A stretch of DNA of 64,000 nt. Source: Streptomyces litmocidini. GTDB lineage: Bacteria > Actinomycetota > Actinomycetes > Streptomycetales > Streptomycetaceae. The translations under genes were made by a program, and so were the position numbers. Under the pieces are notes generated by a model, which worked only from the letters and a program-made list of their open reading frames with translations, had not been told where the DNA came from and searched no databases. The stretch covers positions 434,001 to 498,000 of the forward strand of contig NZ_BMTQ01000005.1 of the NCBI RefSeq assembly GCF_014649755.1, in the 5' to 3' direction. This document shows, one piece after another, positions 17,152 through 25,747 of the stretch; the first letter of the stretch is position 1; the number at the start of each line of letters is the position of its first letter.

Positions 17152-17814
17152 GTGAGCACCAAGCCCGAGGGCGCCGCGCCCCCCACCCCCTCGCCCCCCT
17201 CCCTGACGGAGCGCCGCAAGGCCGCCACCCAGCTCGACATCGCCCGCGCCGCCGCCGAGCTCTTCACCGAGCGCGGCCCCGACGGCACCACGGCCGAGGA
17301 GATCGCCCAGCGGGCCGGCGTCGCCCTGCGCACCTTCTACCGCTACTTCCGCTCCAAGCAGGACGCCGTCGCCCCGCTCCTCGCGGGCGGCGCCGACCGC
17401 TGGCGGGAGCGCCTCGCCGCGACGGAACCGGGCGCCGGCGTGCCCGAGGCCCTGGAGCGCTCGATCGCCGCGTCGCTCACCCCGGAGACGGAGGCGGACG
17501 CGGAGGGCCTGCGCTGGACGCGCGGACTGCTGCGGGCCGCCGCCGAGGACCCCGCCCTGCGGGCCGTCTGGTACCGGGTCAACCAGGAGTCCGAGGAGCG
17601 GCTGCGCGAGGTCGTCGCCGGGCTCGCCGGCCCGGAGGCCGACCCGCTGGAGGTGCGGCTCGCGGCGGCGGCGGCCACCGACGCGATCCGGATCGCCCTG
17701 GAGAGCTGGGCGGAGACGGACGCCCCGGAGCGCGGAGAGAACGCCCCGGCCGCGCTCGCGGTTCGCTGCCTGCGCGAACTGATCGGCGGGATGCGGCTGT
17801 TGCGGGGCGCGTGA
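17152..17814 (+). CDS. TetR/AcrR-family transcriptional regulator
   Basis: This is a predicted repressor of 220 residues. The N-terminal TetR helix-turn-helix spans about residues 20-65 (DIARAAAELFTERGPDGTTAEEIAQRAGVALRTFYRYF, a textbook family signature). The helical C-terminal domain would bind an unknown ligand. The GTG at 17152 is preceded by TACGCT with a six-base gap, typical of a leaderless Streptomyces transcript, and there is no ribosome site. The upstream in-frame ATG at 17116 has no support. It is divergent from the SDR pair and probably represses both units through the GTGGCA-type inverted repeat. A 24-bp tandem repeat starts at its stop codon. Confidence 0.88.
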   Translation: MSTKPEGAAPPTPSPPSLTERRKAATQLDIARAAAELFTERGPDGTTAEEIAQRAGVALRTFYRYFRSKQDAVAPLLAGGADRWRERLAATEPGAGVPEALERSIAASLTPETEADAEGLRWTRGLLRAAAEDPALRAVWYRVNQESEERLREVVAGLAGPEADPLEVRLAAAAATDAIRIALESWAETDAPERGENAPAALAVRCLRELIGGMRLLRGA

Positions 17815-17867
17815 CGGGATGCGCGAGGAGATGCGTGACGGGATGCGCGAGGAGATGCGTGACGGGG
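17809..17867. repeat. 24-bp tandem repeat, about 2.4 copies, at the TetR stop codon
   Basis: The unit GCGTGACGGGATGCGCGAGG plus AGAT occurs at 17809-17832 and 17833-17856, with an 11-base partial copy at 17857-17867. The first copy holds the TetR stop codon (TGA 17812-17814), and each copy repeats GTGA. Confidence 0.88.
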
Positions 17868-17871
17868 CGCG

Positions 17872-18369
17872 TCAGCCCAGGAGCGACCGGCCCATGAGCA
17901 CGTCGTCCACGTACGCCCCGTCGAGGAACAACTCCCCCGGCAGCACCCCCTCCACCACGAAGCCCTCCGAGGCGTAGAGCGCGCGGGCCGGTGCGTTGTG
18001 GCCGAGGACCCGCAGGGTCATCCGTACGGCGCCCTGCTCCCGGGCCCGGTCCATGACGGCCCGCAGCAGCGCCCGCGCGATGCCCTCGCCCCGTGCGGAC
18101 TCGGCGACGACGAGGCCCTGGATCTGACGGACGTGGGCCATGGCGGCGAGCGGGGCCGGCGGCACCGCCCGCACGTAGCCGACGATCGCTCCCCCGCGCA
18201 CCGCCACGAGGTAGTCCCCGGGCACGTGGCGCTCGCCGAAGAAGGGCGCGCCCGGCTCCGGGGCCGGCATCACGGCGTGGAGCGTCGACCAGGTGGCCCG
18301 GTCGAGCTCCGCGAGCGCGGCCTCGTCGTCCTGCACTGCGGTACGTATCTGCGTCTCCGGCACGGTCAT
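17872..18369 (-). CDS. GNAT-family N-acetyltransferase
   Basis: This is a predicted acetyl-CoA dependent N-acetyltransferase of 165 residues. The core contains the acetyl-CoA loop ARGEGIARALL (motif A, R-x-x-G-x-G/A) after IQGLVVAES, and the typical C-terminal NAPARALYASEGFVVEG. The substrate is unknown. The ATG at 18369 was chosen because homology-like sequence begins with MTVPETQIR; a GTG at 18390 is possible but has no better ribosome site. The gene is divergent from the epimerase gene, with only 38 bases between the start codons. Confidence 0.85.
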   Translation of the reverse strand: MTVPETQIRTAVQDDEAALAELDRATWSTLHAVMPAPEPGAPFFGERHVPGDYLVAVRGGAIVGYVRAVPPAPLAAMAHVRQIQGLVVAESARGEGIARALLRAVMDRAREQGAVRMTLRVLGHNAPARALYASEGFVVEGVLPGELFLDGAYVDDVLMGRSLLG

Positions 18370-18407
18370 GACGATCACTGTGCCACGCACCGGCCGGGGA
18401 GGGCAGG

Positions 18408-19328
18408 ATGGTGGGCATGCAGCGTTCCGCCACTCGCAAGCGCGTCGCCGTCACCGGCGCCTCCGGCCTCATCGGCTCGGCCCTGGTCCGCTCCCTGCGC
18501 GCCGACGGCCATGACGTCCTCCGCCTCGTCCGCCGTCCCGCCCGCACCGCCGACGAGGTCGAATGGGACCCGAAACGGCTGTACGTGGACGCCGCCGGGC
18601 TCGTCGGCGTCCACGCCGTCGTGCACCTGGCGGGCGCCGGCGTCGGCGAGCGCCGCTGGAACGAGGCGTACAAGAAGGAGATCCGGGACAGCCGGGTCCT
18701 CGGCACGACGGCGATCTCCCAGGCGCTCGCCTCGCTCGCCGACCCGCCGGAGACGCTGGTCTGCGGCACCGCGCTCGGCTGGTACGGCGACACCGGCACC
18801 CGGGCGGTGGACGAGAGCGCCCCCGCCGGAACGGGCTTCCTGCCCTCGGTGTGCGTGGAGTGGGAGGCCGCGGCCGCCCCCGCCGAGGAGGCCGGCATCC
18901 GGGTCGCCTACGCCCGCACGGGCCTGGTGGTCGCCCGCGAGGGCGGCGCCTGGGGGCGGCTCTTCCCCGTCTTCCGCGCGGGGCTCGGCGGACGGATCGG
19001 CGACGGCCGCCAGTACTGGTCGTACATCTCCCTCCACGACGAGGTGGCCGCCCTGCGCCACCTCGTCGACACCCCCTCCCTCTCCGGCCCGGTGAACCTG
19101 ACGGCCCCCGACCCCGTCACCAACCGCGAGGTGACGGCGGCGATGGGCCGGGTCCTGCGCCGCCCGACGCTCCTCCCGGTGCCCGCAGCGGCCCTGAAGG
19201 TCGCCCTCGGCGACTTCGCGGTGGACGTGCTGGGCAGTCAGCGGGTGCTGCCGGGGCGCCTGTTGGAGACCGGTTTCGACTTCGCCTTCCCGACGATCGA
19301 CGACTCGATCCGCGCGGCGCTGCGCTGA
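18408..19328 (+). CDS. TIGR01777-type (YfcH-like) NAD-dependent epimerase with DUF1731
   Basis: This is an extended-SDR protein of 306 residues. The N-terminal Rossmann loop VTGASGLIGSALV is followed by HLAGAGVGERRW and SRVLGTTAISQAL, hallmarks of the YfcH/TIGR01777 group (cell-division inhibitor SulA-related epimerases in older annotation). The C-terminal DUF1731 segment includes VPAAALKVALGDFAVDVLGSQ and the final LLETGFDFAFP. The exact reaction is not known for the family. GGGGAGGG lies four bases before the ATG at 18408. A second ATG at 18417 has a weaker site. Confidence 0.88.
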   Translation: MVGMQRSATRKRVAVTGASGLIGSALVRSLRADGHDVLRLVRRPARTADEVEWDPKRLYVDAAGLVGVHAVVHLAGAGVGERRWNEAYKKEIRDSRVLGTTAISQALASLADPPETLVCGTALGWYGDTGTRAVDESAPAGTGFLPSVCVEWEAAAAPAEEAGIRVAYARTGLVVAREGGAWGRLFPVFRAGLGGRIGDGRQYWSYISLHDEVAALRHLVDTPSLSGPVNLTAPDPVTNREVTAAMGRVLRRPTLLPVPAAALKVALGDFAVDVLGSQRVLPGRLLETGFDFAFPTIDDSIRAALR

Positions 19329-19516
19329 CACGGCCGCCCGCGCGCCCCCGTGCTGCGTGCACCCCGCCGCGCGCGGCCGACTTCCCGCCCGGCACTGCCT
19401 AGGCTCGACGCCCACCGTCGAGGCCCACTGTTCGATACGAACGCGAACTTGGGTATTCCAGAGGCCCGTTGGGGGCATAACGCCTCCCACCGGCGCGCCG
19501 ACCTGGGGAGGGGCAC

Positions 19517-20878
19517 GTGCTCAGTACCGCAAGCAGCGCACAGCACAGGGACGTCGTGGAAGCCGTCGACGTCGTCATCGTAGGAGCCGGGATCGCGGGG
19601 CTCGCCGCCGCACGCCGACTGACCGGCGCCGGGCTCGCCGTCGCCGTCCTGGAGGCGGAGCCGCAGGTCGGCGGCCGGCTGGCCACCGACCTCGTCGACG
19701 GTTTCCGGCTCGACCGGACGGGCCCGCTGCTCACCCTCTCGCCCGAGGAGCTCCGGGCCGCACCGGGGCTCGCCGGGCTCGCGCTGCGCCCGTTCGCCCC
19801 CGGCGTGCTCGTGCACAGCGACGGGCGCTACGCGCGGTGGGGCGTCCCGCACCCGCGCCGGCCGGCCGGCCACCGGGGCGGCGGGGTCAACCGTGGCGTG
19901 GGGGGAGCGTTCAGCATGGCGCGCGCCCTCGCGAGCGCCCCCCGCAATCCGGCCGCCTCCCTCGACCAGGCGCGGCTCGGCGCCTCCCTCGTCCGGCTCG
20001 CCGCGACCCCGGCCGCGCGCCTGCTCGCCCGCCCCGAACGGACCGCCCGGGAGGCCCTCACCGCCCGGCTCCCCGCCCGGACCGTGCAGGGCGTGCTGCG
20101 GCCGCTGCTCGCCGCGCTCCTCGCCGACCCCGACCTCGGCATGTCGAGCCGTCAGGCGGACCTCGCGCTACGGACCTTCGCCCGCGCCCGGCCCGCCGTT
20201 CCCGAAGGCGGCTCGGCGACGCTCCCCGAACGGCTCGCCGCCGCCCTGCCGCCCGGCACCGTCCGCACCGGCGTCCGGGTCACGGACGTGTCGGTCTCCC
20301 GGGTCACGACCGCCGAACACGGCGTCATCGGCTGCCGCTCGGTCCTCCTGGCCACGGGCGCGCGCACGGCGGCGGAGCTGCTGCCGGGCCTGCGCGTCCC
20401 CGCCTTCCACCCCGTCACGGTCCTGCACCACACGGCCCCCGTGGCGCCCACCTCGGACCCGACGCTGCTCCTGGAGTCCGACCCGGGCGGACCGGTCGCC
20501 CACACGGCGGTGATGAGCGCGGTCGACCCGTCCCGGGCACCGGCCGGCCGGACCCTCATCAGCTCGACGGTGCTCGGGGCACCGCCGGACGACACGGAAC
20601 GGCGGGTGCGCAAGCACCTGGCCACGCTGTACGGCACGTCCACGGACGACTGGGAGCTGCTGGCCCTCCACCACACCCCGGCGGCGGTCCCCTCGATGCC
20701 GCCGCCGCACGACGCCCGGCGCCCGGTCCGGCTGCTGGCCGGGCTGTACGTGTGCGGGGACCACCGGGACGCCGGCACGCCCCAGGGCGCGCTCTCCTCG
20801 GCCCACCGGGCGACGGAGGCCCTCCTGACGGACCTGAAGGTCCACCGCCCGGCCCCGGCGGACGACAGAGCGGCCTGA
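19517..20878 (+). CDS. FAD-dependent oxidoreductase of the flavin amine oxidase/phytoene desaturase superfamily
   Basis: This is a predicted flavoprotein of 453 residues. VDVVIVGAGIAGLAAARRL near residue 17 is the FAD dinucleotide-binding motif, followed by the second family motif EAEPQVGGRLATD. Near the C terminus, LYVCGDHRDAGTPQGALSSA is the FAD-ring contact motif of amine oxidase-like enzymes. The GTG start at 19517 has GGGGAGGGG four bases upstream. The 188 bases upstream have no gene and probably contain the promoter. The substrate is unknown. The gene is followed by the first copy of the large palindromic repeat element. Confidence 0.87.
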   Translation: MLSTASSAQHRDVVEAVDVVIVGAGIAGLAAARRLTGAGLAVAVLEAEPQVGGRLATDLVDGFRLDRTGPLLTLSPEELRAAPGLAGLALRPFAPGVLVHSDGRYARWGVPHPRRPAGHRGGGVNRGVGGAFSMARALASAPRNPAASLDQARLGASLVRLAATPAARLLARPERTAREALTARLPARTVQGVLRPLLAALLADPDLGMSSRQADLALRTFARARPAVPEGGSATLPERLAAALPPGTVRTGVRVTDVSVSRVTTAEHGVIGCRSVLLATGARTAAELLPGLRVPAFHPVTVLHHTAPVAPTSDPTLLLESDPGGPVAHTAVMSAVDPSRAPAGRTLISSTVLGAPPDDTERRVRKHLATLYGTSTDDWELLALHHTPAAVPSMPPPHDARRPVRLLAGLYVCGDHRDAGTPQGALSSAHRATEALLTDLKVHRPAPADDRAA

Positions 20879-21049
20879 CCGCCCCGCCACGGACGCCCGC
20901 CCGCCGTACCCCCTGGGTGCGCCCGCCGCCCCCTCGCGGGCGCACCCGCCGGGGTGGCGTCCCCCGTGGTGGGCGCCCGCTGGGACGCCGCCCTCACCCC
21001 CGTCACGGGCTGCGCCCGTCCCGCGCCCCCGCCGGTGTGGGTTGCGCTC

Positions 21050-21485
21050 ACGGGGCGGTGCCCGTCCCCGCGCCCCGTCGCGGGCTGCGCCCGCCCCGTT
21101 GTGGGCTGCGCCCGCCCTGTTGTGGGCAATCGTTCCGCTGGGGCGGAACGGGTGGGCACAACGGACGGCGCCCCTTGCCGGCGCCCGAGGCTCCCGCGCC
21201 TGAACCCGCACCCCGTGCACGGCGCACACGGGTGCGGGTCCAGGCCCGGAACGCGGAGGCGCCGCTATGGGCGCCGTCCCGTGTGCCCACCCGTCCCGCC
21301 CAGCGGGACGATTGCCCACACGGGCGGGGTGCGGGGAGGGGCACCACCCCGCAGGGCACGGGCCCCACACGGGCGAGGGCACCGCCCCGCAGGGCGCGGC
21401 CTCGCACGGGCAGGGGCGCCGCCCCGCCGGGCGCGGGTCCACACAGGCAGCACCCCGCCGGGCGCGGGCCCGTACGGGCGGGTGG
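21050..21485. repeat. Large palindromic interspersed element, copy A
   Basis: The intergenic region after the flavin oxidoreductase is a structured element. The core at 21122-21319 has two inverted arms of about 50 bases (GTGGGCAATCGTTCCGCTGG at one end and its near-complement at the other). Each arm holds its own small palindrome, and an inner hairpin lies around ACCCGCACC and GGTGCGGGT. Head segments (21050-21121) repeat GGGCTGCGCCCGCCC. The tail (21320-21485) has tandem units of about 45 bases containing GGCACCGCCCCGCAGGGC. The same element occurs in inverted orientation at about 39140-39575. There is no reading frame with family similarity. Origin and function are unknown. The flanks 20879-21049 and 21486-21552 show nothing else. 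Confidence 0.85.
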
Positions 21486-21552
21486 CTGAAGCGGCACCGG
21501 GTCCGCGTGGTGGGCGGGGCGCCGTGGGCCCGGGCGGGCCGGGGGCCGGGGG

Positions 21553-23040
21553 TCAGCCCAGGGTGGCCACCCGGTCGCGGTAGCCGCGGGCCGCCGCCGC
21601 GTCACGGTACGGTTCGAGCCGGCGCTCGAAGTCGCGGACGTATTCGAGCGCGCGGGCGGACCGCATCTCGGAGGCCTGCTGCGCCGCCTCCGCGCCCAGC
21701 GCGCACGCCTGGTCGAGCTCGCCGAGGGCCAGGCGCGAGGTGGCGAGGACGACCCGGCAGAAGAGCCGGCTGCGGGCGAAACCGGGCGCGCGGAGCTGGA
21801 GCGCGCGCTCGGCGTGCTGCGCGGCGGTCCGGTACTGCTGGAGGTCCCGGTGGCAGTGCCCGAGTTCGTCGGCGAGCTGCGCCTCGTCGAAGTGACGCGC
21901 CCAGTAGGGGACCTCGTCGCCGGGCCGGGCCGCTTCCAGGGCCCGTTCCGCCCGGGCCAGGGAGGCGCTGCAGACCCGCGCGTCGCCGAGGACGGCGTGT
22001 CCGCGGGCCTCGATCGCGTGCAGCATCGCCTGGACGACGGGCGGGGCGGCGGGGCCGACGCCCTGCTGGGCGACGCGGGCGAGCTGGACGGCCTCGCGGC
22101 CGTGGCCGAGGTAGACGGCCTGGCAGCTCATGGTGAGGAGCACGTACGAGCCGTAGGCCCGGTCCCCGGCCGCCTGGGCGAGGCGCAGCGCCTGGACGAA
22201 GTACCGCTGGGCGAGGCCGTGGGCGGCGATGTCGTACGAGGTCCAGCCGGCGAGCCGGGTGAGGTCGGCGGCGGCGGCGAAGAGGCGGCGGCCGGTGGAC
22301 TCCCCGTAGGTGCCGCGCAGCATGGGCTCGGCCTCGTGCTCCAGGTAGCGGACGAGGGCCTGGCGGGCGTGGCCGCCGCCGTAGGCGTGGTCGAGGGCGC
22401 GGAAGAGCTCGCCGACGGAGCGGAGGGCGGCGATGTCGCCGCTGGAGACCCGCTGGCCGGGGCCCCTGTCCGTGCCGCGCTGGCGGGGGACGGAGAAGCG
22501 GCCCTGGGACGGCACCCGGTGTTCGTGCGGGGGCGCTCCGGCGGGGGCGCCCGGTGGGCGGGCGGCCGGGCCGGGGGCGGGTTCGCCGCGGGCGACCCGG
22601 TCGTCGGCGCGTCCGATCAGCCAGTCGCGGCTGGGGACGACGAGGCCGGCCGGGGTGAAGGCGATCTTGCGGAGTTCGGCGTGGCTGCCGGAGTCCTTGC
22701 GCCACAGGCCGCTGACGATGTCGACGGCCTCCTCGGGGGTGGCGGCGAACTCCAGGCCCGCGTAGACGGGCGCGCAGGCGTCGAGGCCGAGGTCCTGGGC
22801 GGAGAGGCGGCGGCCGAGGCGGCGGGTGAAGACCTCGGCGATGAGGGCGGGGGTGGTGCCGCGCGGCTGTTGACCGCGGAGCCAGCGGGTCACGGAGGTC
22901 TTGTCGTACCGCAGGTCGAGCCCGTGTTCCAGACCGAGCTGGTCGACCCGTCTGGCGAGTCCCGCGTTGGAGAACCCGGCTTCGGCGATGAGCGCGGCGA
23001 GCTGGCGGTTCGGGATGCGCTGCGGTGGTCGTTCCGTCAT
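21553..23040 (-). CDS. NsdA/NsdB-like regulator (N-terminal HTH-type domain and TPR-like repeats)
   Basis: This is a predicted cytoplasmic regulator of 495 residues, in a family common in Streptomyces whose members include NsdA, a negative regulator of sporulation and antibiotic production. The N-terminal region (NRQLAALIAEAGFSNAGLAR to about residue 60, with KTSVTRWLRGQQPRGTTP) looks like a degenerate helix-turn-helix. A Pro/Ala-rich linker near residues 145-185 leads into helical TPR-like repeats (AHGLAQRYFVQALRLAQAAG, AEQHAERALQLRAPGFARS-like units). It starts at 23040 with AGGAGA about 12 bases upstream. It is divergent from lipB. The specific role and targets are unknown. The family is named from sequence impression rather than a search. 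Confidence 0.75.
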   Translation of the reverse strand: MTERPPQRIPNRQLAALIAEAGFSNAGLARRVDQLGLEHGLDLRYDKTSVTRWLRGQQPRGTTPALIAEVFTRRLGRRLSAQDLGLDACAPVYAGLEFAATPEEAVDIVSGLWRKDSGSHAELRKIAFTPAGLVVPSRDWLIGRADDRVARGEPAPGPAARPPGAPAGAPPHEHRVPSQGRFSVPRQRGTDRGPGQRVSSGDIAALRSVGELFRALDHAYGGGHARQALVRYLEHEAEPMLRGTYGESTGRRLFAAAADLTRLAGWTSYDIAAHGLAQRYFVQALRLAQAAGDRAYGSYVLLTMSCQAVYLGHGREAVQLARVAQQGVGPAAPPVVQAMLHAIEARGHAVLGDARVCSASLARAERALEAARPGDEVPYWARHFDEAQLADELGHCHRDLQQYRTAAQHAERALQLRAPGFARSRLFCRVVLATSRLALGELDQACALGAEAAQQASEMRSARALEYVRDFERRLEPYRDAAAARGYRDRVATLG

Positions 23041-23322
23041 CAGCTGTGCGGTCTCCTGCCTTCCGGGTCCGGGCGGCAGCCCCGTCGGACCCTCATGGAA
23101 CGGCGTGAATTTAGCGGTCTCCACGGCCCGTACCGCCACCTTCGCCCCACATTCATCCGATCGTGTGAGGATTGACGGCACCGCTGACGTAGGTGCCCCC
23201 GTCCACCTGCCGGAGGACCGTCCCCGGCACCGCCGTACAGTGGCATGGGCGCGAATGACGCATGGTGCCGCACCGGCCCGGGATGATCCCCGGTCCCCGG
23301 CTTCCGGTACCCAGGAGGAGGC

Positions 23323-24174
23323 ATGGCCGTGAGTGAGCTGCGATTCGTCCGCCTTGGCTTCGGCGAGGAATCCGTCGACTACCAGGTGGCCTGGGACAAG
23401 CAGCGCGAGGTGCACGCCGCGCGGTTCGCCGACGAGATCGACGACACCTGTCTGCTGGTGGAGCACCCGCCGGTCTACACGGCCGGTCGGCGCACGCAGG
23501 AGAACGAGCGCCCCCTGGACGGGACGCCGGTGGTGGACGTGGACCGGGGCGGCAAGATCACCTGGCACGGTCCGGGCCAGCTGGTCGGCTATCCGATCAT
23601 GAAGCTGCCCCGCCCGGTGGACGTCGTCGCGCACGTGCGCCGCCTGGAGGAGGCCCTGATCCGTACGGCCGCCGAGTTCGGCGTGGAGACCTCCCGGGTC
23701 GAGGGCCGCAGCGGCGTGTGGGTCCTGGGCGATCCGGTCGAGCAGCGGCCGTCGGTCGGCGGGCTGTCCCTCGATTTCGACCCGCGGCTGACGGACGAGG
23801 AGTTCGACCCGCGTCTGAACGGTCCCGAGTACGCCCCGTCCAACGCCGGCCAGCGCCGCGAGGACCGGAAGCTCGCCGCGATCGGCATCCGGGTCGCCAA
23901 GGGCGTCACCATGCACGGCTTCGCCCTCAACGTGAACCCGGACAACACCTGGTTCGACCGGATCATCCCGTGCGGCATCCGCGACGCGGGCGTGGCCTCG
24001 CTCGCCGACGAGCTGGGCCGTGACGTCACGATCGAGGAGGTGCTGCCGGTGGTGGAGAAGCACCTGCGGGACGTGCTGGAGAACGCGGAACCGAAGCCGC
24101 GGGAGATCGAGCGCGAGAGCGCGGGCGAAGGCGCGCGCGAGACGGAGCGGGCCTCGGCCCCGGCTTCGGTCTGA
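23323..24174 (+). CDS. lipB: Octanoyl-[ACP]:protein N-octanoyltransferase
   Basis: This is the first enzyme of lipoyl cofactor synthesis, moving octanoyl groups from acyl carrier protein to E2 and GcvH lysines. It has 283 residues. The family motifs [17 protein letters not shown], then [23 protein letters not shown] (with the acid/base lysine) and IIPCGI with the acyl-thioester cysteine are all present. A charged C-terminal tail after about residue 255 is extra. AGGAGGAGG precedes the start; it is 4 bases from ATG 23323 and 7 bases from GTG 23329, so the true start could be either. lipA follows by about 100 bases, and the lipoylated E2 gene lies about 15 kb upstream. Confidence 0.94.
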   Translation: MAVSELRFVRLGFGEESVDYQVAWDKQREVHAARFADEIDDTCLLVEHPPVYTAGRRTQENERPLDGTPVVDVDRGGKITWHGPGQLVGYPIMKLPRPVDVVAHVRRLEEALIRTAAEFGVETSRVEGRSGVWVLGDPVEQRPSVGGLSLDFDPRLTDEEFDPRLNGPEYAPSNAGQRREDRKLAAIGIRVAKGVTMHGFALNVNPDNTWFDRIIPCGIRDAGVASLADELGRDVTIEEVLPVVEKHLRDVLENAEPKPREIERESAGEGARETERASAPASV

Positions 24175-24278
24175 GGAATGCCGAGCTCTGGCCACGGGTT
24201 GGCCAGGCGTAGAGCAAGGCATGGAAGCAACGGGCGTACCCTGGTGTGCGCCGAAGAATCGAAGCTACAGGAGCCGAT

Positions 24279-25247
24279 GTGTCCGCAGTCGCCCCCGACG
24301 GACGCAAGATGCTGCGCCTGGAGGTCCGGAACGCCCAGACCCCCATCGAGCGCAAGCCCGAGTGGATCAAGACCCGCGCGAAGATGGGTCCGGAGTACAC
24401 GAAGATGCAGGGCCTCGTGAAGAGCGAGGGCCTGCACACGGTCTGCCAGGAGGCGGGCTGTCCCAACATCTTCGAGTGCTGGGAGGACCGCGAGGCGACC
24501 TTCCTCATCGGCGGTGACCAGTGCACCCGGCGCTGCGACTTCTGCCAGATCGACACGGGCAAGCCCGAGGCGCTGGACCGCGACGAGCCGCGCCGCGTGG
24601 GCGAGTCGGTCGTCACGATGGACCTGAACTACGCCACCATCACGGGCGTCGCGCGCGACGACCTGGAGGACGGCGGCGCCTGGCTGTACGCGGAGACCGT
24701 GCGCCAGATCCACCGGCAGACGGCGGAGCGCGCCGAGGGCCGCACCAAGGTCGAGCTGCTGGCCCCCGACTTCAACGCGGTGCCGGAGCTCCTGAAGGAG
24801 GTCTTCGACTCCCGCCCGGAGGTCTTCGCGCACAACGTCGAGACCGTCCCGCGGATCTTCAAGCGGATCCGTCCGGGCTTCCGTTACGAGCGCTCCCTGG
24901 ACGTCATCACCCGGGCCCGCGACTACGGTCTGGTCACGAAGTCGAACCTGATCCTCGGCATGGGCGAGACCCGCGAGGAGATCAGCGAGGCGCTCCGGCA
25001 GCTGCACGACGCGGGGTGCGAGCTCATCACGATCACGCAGTACCTGCGCCCCTCGGTCCGGCACCACCCCGTGGAGCGCTGGGTCAAGCCGCAGGAGTTC
25101 GTGGAGCTGAAGGAGGAGGCCGACGAGATCGGCTTCTCCGGCGTGATGTCGGGCCCGCTGGTCCGCTCCTCGTACCGCGCGGGCCGGCTCTACCAGCAGG
25201 CGATCGAGAAGCGCGGCGCGGTCGACAACGCGACGCAGGCGGTCTGA
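24279..25247 (+). CDS. lipA: Lipoyl synthase (radical SAM)
   Basis: This is a radical SAM enzyme that inserts two sulfur atoms into octanoyl chains to make lipoyl groups. It has 322 residues, almost the E. coli length. Both iron-sulfur sites are complete: the auxiliary cluster cysteines in [16 protein letters not shown] (C-x4-C-x5-C), the radical SAM C-x3-C-x2-C in CTRRCDFC, and the conserved C-terminal RSSYRAG. The GTG at 24279 has AGGAG five bases upstream, which decides the start over the in-frame ATG at 24246. It pairs with lipB to modify the E2 of pyruvate and 2-oxoglutarate dehydrogenases. Confidence 0.97.
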   Translation: MSAVAPDGRKMLRLEVRNAQTPIERKPEWIKTRAKMGPEYTKMQGLVKSEGLHTVCQEAGCPNIFECWEDREATFLIGGDQCTRRCDFCQIDTGKPEALDRDEPRRVGESVVTMDLNYATITGVARDDLEDGGAWLYAETVRQIHRQTAERAEGRTKVELLAPDFNAVPELLKEVFDSRPEVFAHNVETVPRIFKRIRPGFRYERSLDVITRARDYGLVTKSNLILGMGETREEISEALRQLHDAGCELITITQYLRPSVRHHPVERWVKPQEFVELKEEADEIGFSGVMSGPLVRSSYRAGRLYQQAIEKRGAVDNATQAV

Positions 25248-25312
25248 GCCGTCCGCGAGGCCGTGTGAATCGGCGCACAAGTAGTTACCGGTCGGTACTG
25301 GCCGGATCCGGC

Positions 25313-25356
25313 GCGGCCCGGACGCTCCCGCAGCTCAGCGGGGGCGTCCGGGCCGC
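25313..25356 (+). terminator. Terminator hairpin after lipA
   Basis: A 19-bp stem with one T-G pair (25313-25331 with 25338-25356) around a 6-base loop lies 65 bases after the lipA stop codon. Confidence 0.82.
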
Positions 25357-25407
25357 TTCGGTGTCCGTCCGGTCCTCCACCTGGCCGCATCAACGTTTCA
25401 TCAGTGT

Positions 25408-25436
25408 TTGACCACCGGGTCACGCCCTGGTAACAC
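25408..25436 (+). promoter_or_regulatory. Candidate promoter of the 71-residue gene
   Basis: TTGACC at 25408-25413 and TAACAC at 25431-25436, spaced by 17 bases, form a good vegetative promoter. The start would be near 25443, giving a leader of about 80 bases before the gene at 25522. Confidence 0.55.
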
Positions 25437-25521
25437 CGACCTGTGAGCCTGGTTTCACTCACCGCCACCCCCCGCTCACACCCCCGCCTCGTCTCACCCG
25501 CAATCGAGGGAGGACCCCGAC

Positions 25522-25737
25522 ATGCCGGCCGCATCGACGCACGTCCGCGTCACCGCGATCCCGTCCGTCACCGACGCCCTGAAGGCCGTGGAGTCGCTGC
25601 TCCTGGGCGCCGGCCAGCGCACCGCCCGGCGGAACGCCTGGAACTCCGTCCTGGAGGACCGCCGCCGCGCCAAGGACCGGGTGGAGGCCCAGCACGTGAT
25701 GGAGGCCGCGTCGGGCCGGGCTTCCCGGGCCACGTAA
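25522..25737 (+). CDS. Small conserved actinobacterial protein (71 residues), unknown function
   Basis: This is a small soluble basic protein that begins MPAASTHVRVTAIPSVTDAL and continues to AWNSVLEDRRRAKDRVEAQH. It lies at a position after lipA where a similar small gene exists in streptomycete genomes. GGAGG lies about 9 bases before the start ATG, and a good promoter is upstream, so it is a real gene. There are no membrane segments, cysteine motifs or recognised domain; the central part is predicted helical. The next gene begins ten bases after its stop codon. Confidence 0.75.
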   Translation: MPAASTHVRVTAIPSVTDALKAVESLLLGAGQRTARRNAWNSVLEDRRRAKDRVEAQHVMEAASGRASRAT

Positions 25738-25747
25738 ACTTCTGGAC

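Noticed and set aside
20879..21552. Arg/Pro-rich open frames inside the large palindromic element as genes
   Set aside because: Both strands show similar open frames because of base composition; the inverted-arm structure explains the sequence better.
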